Program-made: the position numbers and the translations under genes
Assembly: GCA_050010815.1 (NCBI GenBank)
Contig: JBEKKH010000088.1
Location: 1-17,623 of the forward strand
DNA: 17,623 nt
Source: Palsa-504 sp050010815
GTDB taxonomy: Bacteria > Actinomycetota > Actinomycetes > Streptosporangiales > Streptosporangiaceae
Direction of reading: 5' to 3'
The notes under the pieces: model-generated
Seen by the model: only the letters and a program-made list of their open reading frames with translations
What the model was told of the DNA's origin: nothing
The model's database searches: none
In this document: piece by piece, positions 12,529 through 17,623 of the stretch
Position numbering within the stretch: position 1 is the stretch's first letter
How the letters are laid out: every line of letters begins with the position of its first letter

Positions 12529-13893
12529 CTAGGCCGAGGGGCCCGAGGCGAGGGTCAGGTTTGAGGTGTGCGACTGGCCGGAGGTGTCCGTCCAGGTGAC
12601 CGAGATCGAGTCGCCCGGGTGGTACTTGACCAGCACCTGGGCCACGTTCTCGGACGTCGAGACCGAGGTGCCGCCCAGCGCGGTGATCACGTCGCCCTGG
12701 CTCAGGCCGGCGCTGGCGGCCGGAGACCCCGACAGGGTTCCGGCGACGGTCACGCCGCTTGAGGTGCTCTGCCCGCCGTCACCGCTTGAGCCGCCGAAGC
12801 CGCTGCCCGAGCTCTGGCTCGCGGACTCGACCTCCACCCCGAGGAAGGCGGTGGCGCCGATGTGGACGTCAGCGGAGGTGGTGCCCGCCTCGATCTGCTT
12901 GGCGATGGACAGCGCCTCGTCGATCGGGATCGCGTAGGCCTGCTCCGCGCTGGTGCTGCCCGTGCTGCCCTGACTGGTCGGCGACTGGAACGAGTAGCCC
13001 GTGGAGGCCGCGGTGTCCATGCCGATCACCTGGCCGTAGGGATTGACCAGGGAGCCGCCCGAGTCGCCCGGCTCGATGTTCGCGTTGTCCTCGATCAGCC
13101 CGGTCAGCTGCTCGCTGACGCCGGAGAGTTCGTCCGACGCGGTGATCGACTGGTTCAGGCCGGTGACCGTGCCCGTGGCGACCGACGGGGTACCGCCCTT
13201 GCCTTCGGCGTTGCCCAGGGCGACCACGGTGTCACCGCTCGCCACGGTGGAGGAGTCGCCGAGGCTGGCCACGGTGAGGCCGGACGCGTTCTCCAGCTGG
13301 ATCACCGCGACATCCTGGGTGGCGTCGTACCCCACCACCTTCGCGGTGTAGGTCTTGCCGTTGCCGATATCGGTGACCTTGATGGAGGTGGCGCCCTCGA
13401 TCACGTGGTTGTTGGTCAGCACCTCGCCGTTTGACGTCAGCACGATGCCCGTGCCGGCCGAGGTCGCCTGCTCGTCGCCGTCGGTGGACACCACGTCAAC
13501 CAGGCCGGGATCGACCCGGGCGGCGATCTGGCTTGTGGTCAGCACCGTCTTGGAGGTGGCGGTGGCGGTGCCCGTCGCGGTGGTGTGCATGCTGCCGATC
13601 AGCCCGCCCGCGGCGGCTCCGGCCAGGAGCGCAACCGCACCAGTGGCAATCAGCCCGCGCTTGTGATTGCGGCGCGGCGGAGGCGGCGGCTCGCTGGTGA
13701 AGCCGGGTCCGCCCACATAGCCCTGTCCACCGTAACCGGATCCAGCACCGTAACCGGATCCAGCACCGTAACCGGATCCAGCACCGTAACCGGATCCAGC
13801 ACCGTAACCGGATCCAGCACCGTAGGCCCAGTCTTGCCCGTTCTCCGGTCCGCGGCCGTGCTCTGCATCGTTCGGGTCGTAGGTCTGGCTCAT
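12529..13893 (-). CDS. Membrane-anchored S1C (HtrA/DegP-like) serine protease with PDZ domain
   Basis: A 454-residue protease. Residues 1-78 are a cytoplasmic low-complexity region with five GAGSGY repeats (25-54) and a PPPPPRRNHKR stop-transfer-like segment. One transmembrane helix follows at about 79-100. The trypsin-like domain has H163 (TNNHVIEG), D194 (ATQDVAVIQL) and S278 (EPGDSGGSL), a complete triad. A Ser/Gly-rich linker at 357-380 interrupts the start of the C-terminal PDZ domain (about 346-450; GDVITALGGTSV is its core). The active domains should face outside the membrane, acting in envelope protein quality control or regulated proteolysis. ATG 13893 is preferred over an upstream TTG at 13908; a G-rich Shine-Dalgarno lies about eight bases upstream. 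It is monocistronic, with two hairpins downstream. Confidence 0.92.
   Translation of the reverse strand: MSQTYDPNDAEHGRGPENGQDWAYGAGSGYGAGSGYGAGSGYGAGSGYGAGSGYGGQGYVGGPGFTSEPPPPPRRNHKRGLIATGAVALLAGAAAGGLIGSMHTTATGTATATSKTVLTTSQIAARVDPGLVDVVSTDGDEQATSAGTGIVLTSNGEVLTNNHVIEGATSIKVTDIGNGKTYTAKVVGYDATQDVAVIQLENASGLTVASLGDSSTVASGDTVVALGNAEGKGGTPSVATGTVTGLNQSITASDELSGVSEQLTGLIEDNANIEPGDSGGSLVNPYGQVIGMDTAASTGYSFQSPTSQGSTGSTSAEQAYAIPIDEALSIAKQIEAGTTSADVHIGATAFLGVEVESASQSSGSGFGGSSGDGGQSTSSGVTVAGTLSGSPAASAGLSQGDVITALGGTSVSTSENVAQVLVKYHPGDSISVTWTDTSGQSHTSNLTLASGPSA
13731..13820. repeat. Five perfect 18-bp tandem repeats inside the protease gene
   Basis: The 18-base unit CGTAACCGGATCCAGCAC is repeated five times without a mismatch. 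In the protease frame it encodes GAGSGY. Because 18 is a multiple of three, gain or loss of units would keep the frame. Confidence 0.97.
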
Positions 13894-14082
13894 GGCTTTC
13901 GCCCCCAACTCAATGCCACCCGATCTGGCGGCTCTGTTCTTTCGTTACGCTTAGATAATCGGTCCCGAACCTTGAGGCGACCCAAGGGAAACCATCCGCT
14001 CAGCCGCAAGTTTCCTGAAGATCTGCTCAGGACGTTCAGGTTGGGCCTGTCCACGACATCTCCACGGCGCCCCGAGGACAAT

Positions 14083-14124
14083 CACCTCATGGACCCCATC
14101 TGGCACCTCATGGACCCCATCTGG
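14083..14124 (+). repeat. Perfect 21-bp tandem duplication over the amidase start codon
   Basis: The bases 14083-14103 are repeated exactly at 14104-14124. Each copy contains an in-frame ATG (14089 and 14110), so the protein can begin MDPIWHLMDPIW or MDPIW. Only the first ATG has a ribosome binding site nearby (GAGGA at 14074-14078). Confidence 0.95.
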
Positions 14125-15228
14125 ATCGTGCGTGTGGATGCGCCGGGCGACGGCCCGCGGCTCGCCGTCAAGGACTGCATCGACGTGGCGGGCCTGCCGA
14201 CCACGGTGGGCTGTCAGGCGATCGCGGAGCAGGCGGCACCGGCGTCCCGGGATGCGGCCGTGGTGGCCACGGCCCGGCGGTCCGGGGCCAGGATCGTCGG
14301 CAAGACCAACCTGACCGAACTGTGCTGGTCGGCGGCCGGCATCAATCCGTGGTCCGGGACGCCGCCCAACCCGCTGGATTTCCGGCGGGTGCCCGGCGGC
14401 TCATCCAGCGGCTCGGCGGTCGCGGTCGCCACCGGCCAGGCCGACATCGCGCTCGGGACCGACACCGCCGGCTCGGTGCGGATTCCCGCCGCGTGCTGCG
14501 GGGTCGTCGGCCTGAAGACCACCTGGGGCCGGGTGCCCTCCGATGGCGTCTACCCGCTGGCCCCGTCCATGGATACGGTGGGCCTGCTTGGCCGGGACGT
14601 CAGCGCCGTAGAAGCCGGGATGCGCCTGATCGAGCCGCGCTTCGCCGTCAGGTCCTGCGAGCTCGCGGCGGGGCGGCTGCGTCCGTCGCCGGTCGATCCC
14701 CTGGTCGATCGTGCGGTTGACGCCGCTCTCGCCGCCGCCGGCGTACGGACCGCTGACGTTGCCGGTCTCGACCTGTCCGCTGCGCGAGGCGCCGCGGACG
14801 TGATCATCGACGCCGAGGCGTATCGGGCGAACGAGTACCTGATGCCACAGCTGGGCCGGCTCAGCCCGCGCATCCAGCGGAACATGACCGAGTCGGCGGC
14901 GATCACCGCCGCGGAGCTGGCCGCAGCGAATAGCACCAGGCAGGCCGTGCGCGATTGGTTCACAGACGTGCTGGCCCGCCATCCGTTCGTCGCGCTGCCG
15001 ACGCTGGTGGGGCCGCCGCCGCTGCTCGGCCAGCGCGGCATGTCGCTCACCGTGCTTACCGCGCCGGCCAATCTGGCCGGCTTGCCGGCGCTCGCCCTGC
15101 CCGTGCCCGGCGGCCCCGCCGGGCTGTCGGCCTCCTTGCAGCTGGTCGGCTCCCCGGGCACCGAAGAACAGCTCCTGCACCTTGGCCGTATCGTCGAGGT
15201 GGGCGTGGGTAAGAATGGGGATCGATAG
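14089..15228 (+). CDS. Amidase signature family hydrolase, AMI1-like
   Basis: A 379-residue amidase signature enzyme with the complete Ser-cisSer-Lys triad: K28 (LAVKDCIDVAG), S105 (VPGGSSSGSAVAVA) and the nucleophile S129 (GTDTAGSVRIPA), with the normal 24-residue gap between the serines. It hydrolyses an amide to an acid and ammonia. The short length and the GLKTTWGRVPSDGVYPLAPSMDTVG block resemble the compact AMI1/indole-3-acetamide hydrolase-like group rather than GatA (about 480 residues); the substrate is unknown. The frame is open upstream to 13585, but that part is antisense to the protease gene. The ATG at 14089 has GAGGA ten bases upstream. It is 20 bases before deoC and probably forms an operon with it and the following dehydrogenase. 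Confidence 0.88.
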   Translation: MDPIWHLMDPIWIVRVDAPGDGPRLAVKDCIDVAGLPTTVGCQAIAEQAAPASRDAAVVATARRSGARIVGKTNLTELCWSAAGINPWSGTPPNPLDFRRVPGGSSSGSAVAVATGQADIALGTDTAGSVRIPAACCGVVGLKTTWGRVPSDGVYPLAPSMDTVGLLGRDVSAVEAGMRLIEPRFAVRSCELAAGRLRPSPVDPLVDRAVDAALAAAGVRTADVAGLDLSAARGAADVIIDAEAYRANEYLMPQLGRLSPRIQRNMTESAAITAAELAAANSTRQAVRDWFTDVLARHPFVALPTLVGPPPLLGQRGMSLTVLTAPANLAGLPALALPVPGGPAGLSASLQLVGSPGTEEQLLHLGRIVEVGVGKNGDR

Positions 15229-15248
15229 CCCAACGGAGGGAGCCGCCG

Positions 15249-16190
15249 ATGAGCGCGTCGGCTGACACGCGGACCTGGTCGCAGGCCTCGCTGCGGGGGT
15301 TCCTGCACGGACTGCCCGGGGTGGACCAGGTCGGCGCGCAAGCGCGAACAGCGATGCTGGCCAGCCGGTCGGTCAAGACCACGGCCAAGCAGTGGGCGCT
15401 GGATGCGGCGATCTCGATGATCGACCTGACCACGCTGGAAGGCCAGGACACGGCGGGCAAGGTCCGCGCGCTGTGCGCCAAGGCCAAGCGCCCGGATCCG
15501 GCCGATCCGAGCGCGCCCATGGTCGCGGCCGTCTGCGTCTACCCGGACCTGGCCCACGTCGCGGCGGCCGAGCTCAAGGGCAGCGGAGTGCACGTGGCGA
15601 GCGTGGCGACCGCGTTCCCCAGCGGCCGCGCCAGCTTGGAGGTCAAGCTGGCCGACGTGGCGTACGCGGTGGCGGCGGGCGCCGACGAGGTGGACATGGT
15701 GATCGACCGTGGCGCCTTCCTGAGCGGCCACTACCTGGCGGTCTTCACCGAGATCGTCGCCGTCCGCGCGGCCTGCGCGGCTGCTGCTCACCTCAAGGTG
15801 ATCCTCGAGACCGGTGAGCTGGTCACCCTGGACAACGTACGCCGGGCGTCGTGGCTGGCCATGCTAGCCGGGGCCGACTTCATCAAAACCTCGACCGGCA
15901 AGATTTCCCCGGCCGCGACGCTTCCGGTCACCATGGTCATGCTCGAAGCCGTCCGCGACTTCCGCGACAGTCACGGACGTCAGGTCGGCGTCAAGGCGGC
16001 GGGCGGCATCCGGACCGCTAAGGACGCCATCAAGTATCTCGTGCTGGTCAACGAGACGGCAGGGGAGGACTGGCTGGATCCCCGCTGGTTCCGCCTGGGC
16101 GCCTCCAGCCTGCTGAATGACCTGCTCATGCAGCGGACCAAGCTGGCTACCGGCCGCTATTCGGGCCCCGACTACTTCACTCTGGACTGA
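15249..16190 (+). CDS. deoC: Deoxyribose-phosphate aldolase
   Basis: A 313-residue class I aldolase predicted to split 2-deoxy-D-ribose 5-phosphate into acetaldehyde and glyceraldehyde 3-phosphate (EC 4.1.2.4), in deoxynucleoside catabolism. The Schiff-base lysine is K213 in ADFIKTSTGK and the second active-site lysine is K249 in VGVKAAGGIR. GADEVDMVID carries the conserved acid. It is about 55 residues longer than the E. coli enzyme, mainly at the N-terminus (residues 1-50), like other actinobacterial and animal-type DeoC proteins. GGAGG lies nine bases before the ATG. The stop is followed one base later by the ATG of an aldehyde dehydrogenase, so the two proteins are very likely made together. 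Confidence 0.94.
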   Translation: MSASADTRTWSQASLRGFLHGLPGVDQVGAQARTAMLASRSVKTTAKQWALDAAISMIDLTTLEGQDTAGKVRALCAKAKRPDPADPSAPMVAAVCVYPDLAHVAAAELKGSGVHVASVATAFPSGRASLEVKLADVAYAVAAGADEVDMVIDRGAFLSGHYLAVFTEIVAVRAACAAAAHLKVILETGELVTLDNVRRASWLAMLAGADFIKTSTGKISPAATLPVTMVMLEAVRDFRDSHGRQVGVKAAGGIRTAKDAIKYLVLVNETAGEDWLDPRWFRLGASSLLNDLLMQRTKLATGRYSGPDYFTLD

Positions 16191-16191
16191 C

Positions 16192-17623
16192 ATGGGAAAG
16201 TTCGAGTACGCACCGGCACCGGAGTCGCGGGCCATCGTCTCGCTGCGCGAGTCCTACGGGCTCTTCATCGACGGCGAGTTCACCCCCGGCCTCGATGGCC
16301 GGGCCTTCAAGACCATCTCGCCGGCCACCGAGGAGGTGCTGGCCGAGGTGACCGAGGCCGGCGCCGCCGACGTGGACCGGGCGGTGACCGCCGCCCGGAT
16401 GGCGTACGAGCACACCTGGGCGGCCATGCCGGGGACGGCACGAGCCAAGTACCTGTTCCGTATCGCCAGGATCGTTCAGGAAAAAGCCCGCGAGCTCGCG
16501 GTGCTCGAGTCGCTCGACAACGGCAAGCCCATCCGGGAATCCCGCGATGTCGACATCCCGCTCGCCGCCGCGCACTTCTTCTACTACGCGGGCTGGGCCG
16601 ACAAGCTGGAGTACGCCGGGTACGGCCCGGCGCCGCAGCCGCTGGGCGTGGCCGGGCAAGTCATCCCGTGGAACTTCCCGCTGCTCATGCTGGCCTGGAA
16701 GATCGCCCCGGCGCTGGCCTGCGGTAACACGGTGGTGCTCAAGCCGGCCGAGACCACGCCGCTGACCGCGCTGGCGTTCGCGGAGATCTGCCAGCAAGCT
16801 GACCTGCCGCCGGGCGTGGTCAATATCGTCACCGGCGCAGGAGAGACCGGTCGCGCTCTGGTTACCCATCCCGGCATCGACAAGGTGGCGTTCACCGGAT
16901 CCACCGAGGTTGGCAAGGAAATCGCCCGCGCGTGCGCCCCGGCGCGCAAGAAGCTGACCCTGGAGCTGGGCGGAAAGGCCGCCAACATCGTCTTCGAGGA
17001 CGCGCCCATCGACCAGGCGGTCGAGGGGATCGTGAACGGCATCTTCTTCAACCAGGGCCACGTGTGCTGTGCCGGGTCCCGGCTGCTGGTGCAGGAGTCG
17101 GTGCAGGACGAGGTGCTCGCCGCGCTGCGACGGCGGCTGGAAACCCTGCGGCTGGGCGACCCGCTGGACAAGAACACCGACGTCGGCGCCATCAACTCCG
17201 CGGCCCAGCTAGCCAAGATCCGCGAGCTGTCCGACGTCGGGGAGGCGGAGGGCGCGCAGCGGTGGTCGCCACCGTGCGATCTGCCGGTGAAGGGATTCTG
17301 GTTCCCGCCGACGTTGTTCACGGGGGTATCGCAGGCACATCGCATCGCCCGGGAGGAGATCTTCGGGCCGGTGCTGTCCGTACTGACGTTCCGGACCCCG
17401 GCCGAGGCGGTGGAGAAGGCCAACAACACGCCGTACGGGCTGTCGGCCGGAGTCTGGACGGACAAGGGATCGCTGATCTTGTGGATGGCCGCCCGGCTGC
17501 GGGCCGGGGTGGTGTGGGCCAACACGTTCAACAAGTTCGATCCCGCCTCGCCGTTCGGCGGCTACAAGGAATCCGGTTACGGCCGGGAAGGCGGCAGGCA
17601 CGGACTGGAGGCCTACCTCGATG
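16192..17623 (+). CDS. Aldehyde dehydrogenase, 3' end missing
   Basis: A frame open from the ATG at 16192 to the window end, 477 codons, so nearly the whole protein is present. ALDH motifs are complete: VIPWNFPLLMLAWKIAPAL, FTGSTEVGK, the base E258 in LELGGKAANIV and the nucleophile C292 in NQGHVCCAGSR, 34 residues apart. EEIFGPVLSV and PFGGYKESGYGREGG mark the C-terminal part. The NQG-x-VCCAGSR form is that of the class 1/2-like dehydrogenases acting on simple or aromatic aldehydes. It begins one base after deoC, and I infer that it oxidises the acetaldehyde released by DeoC. The segment at about 345-360 (VGEAEGAQRWSPPCDLPVKG) is unusually short compared with the usual 30-residue bridge, also seen in some relatives linked to deoC. 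Confidence 0.93.
   Translation, partial: MGKFEYAPAPESRAIVSLRESYGLFIDGEFTPGLDGRAFKTISPATEEVLAEVTEAGAADVDRAVTAARMAYEHTWAAMPGTARAKYLFRIARIVQEKARELAVLESLDNGKPIRESRDVDIPLAAAHFFYYAGWADKLEYAGYGPAPQPLGVAGQVIPWNFPLLMLAWKIAPALACGNTVVLKPAETTPLTALAFAEICQQADLPPGVVNIVTGAGETGRALVTHPGIDKVAFTGSTEVGKEIARACAPARKKLTLELGGKAANIVFEDAPIDQAVEGIVNGIFFNQGHVCCAGSRLLVQESVQDEVLAALRRRLETLRLGDPLDKNTDVGAINSAAQLAKIRELSDVGEAEGAQRWSPPCDLPVKGFWFPPTLFTGVSQAHRIAREEIFGPVLSVLTFRTPAEAVEKANNTPYGLSAGVWTDKGSLILWMAARLRAGVVWANTFNKFDPASPFGGYKESGYGREGGRHGLEAYLD

Noticed and set aside
13731..13820. A CRISPR array
   Set aside because: The units are contiguous 18-mers with no spacers, they lie within a protease coding frame, and no cas genes are present.
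13585..14088. An N-terminal extension of the amidase containing repeated STVTGS
   Set aside because: It is the antisense reading of the protease N-terminus and its 18-bp repeats. Amidase homology and a ribosome binding site support the start at 14089.
13894..14088. Promoters in the protease/amidase divergent gap
   Set aside because: GATAAT-like and TTATCT-like hexamers occur around 13950-13960 on both strands, but no -35 lies at acceptable spacing, so I did not call a promoter.
14550..15791. A 413-codon open frame on the minus strand opposite the amidase and deoC
   Set aside because: It is antisense to two genes with complete catalytic motifs, and the translation shows only low-complexity Arg/Ala/Ser-rich sequence.
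16177..17061. A 294-codon minus-strand frame opposite the second aldehyde dehydrogenase
   Set aside because: The plus-strand frame carries all ALDH motifs and stays open to the window end; the minus-strand product has no recognisable domain.

Overview
The window is about 17.6 kb of very GC-rich DNA (roughly 70% by eye). It has dense coding, GTG starts, ATGA stop/start overlaps and strong GGAGG ribosome binding sites. The gene families (GabD1-type dehydrogenase, dodecin, DUF3054, YtrA-type GntR with an ABC-2 exporter, a S1C protease with a Gly/Tyr-rich N-terminus) indicate a chromosome segment of an actinomycete. I see no tRNA, rRNA, CRISPR array, insertion sequence, phage gene or attachment site. 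No gene-free stretch exceeds 300 bases; the largest gaps are 12341-12528, which holds two hairpins, and 13894-14088, a divergent control region in which I recognise no clear promoter.

Layout. 3-2077 (+): the 3' part of a nitrilase-superfamily amidohydrolase, then a GabD1-type succinate-semialdehyde dehydrogenase. 5231-2080 (-): an ArsR-type regulator, a dodecin, a zinc alcohol dehydrogenase and an ECHDC3-like crotonase. The regulator is divergent from an MFS exporter at 5327-6568 (+). 6664-7653 (+): a sulfotransferase behind an AT-rich leader, convergent with a beta-propeller glycosidase-like gene at 8528-7650 (-) whose stop codon overlaps it. 10914-8604 (-): a GntR regulator, ABC ATPase and ABC-2 permease coupled by ATGA overlaps, with a well-formed promoter and a palindrome at the predicted transcription start. 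12340-11001 (-): a polyol-type zinc dehydrogenase coupled to a DUF3054 membrane protein. 13893-12529 (-): a membrane-anchored trypsin-like/PDZ protease followed by two tandem hairpin terminators. 14089 to the window end (+): an AMI1-like amidase, deoxyribose-phosphate aldolase (deoC) and a second aldehyde dehydrogenase cut by the window edge.

How the genes work together. Most of the content is carbonyl and small-molecule metabolism: two aldehyde dehydrogenases, two zinc alcohol dehydrogenases, a crotonase-fold protein, two amide hydrolases and an aldolase. DeoC followed one base later by an aldehyde dehydrogenase suggests that aldehyde released from deoxyribose 5-phosphate is oxidised at once. 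Nitrilase plus semialdehyde dehydrogenase suggests catabolism of an amide of an amino acid such as GABA or 5-aminovalerate; this is inference. The GntR/ABC operon looks like a self-repressed efflux or stress module, and a 9-of-10 match to its palindrome region occurs in the promoter of the next gene downstream.

The most unusual structural point is the ArsR/dodecin junction, where the regulator's frame continues for about 200 bases inside the complete dodecin gene. Other points are a perfect five-copy 18-bp tandem array in the protease gene and a perfect tandem duplication over the amidase start codon. I found nothing that I can defend as a wholly new multi-gene system.
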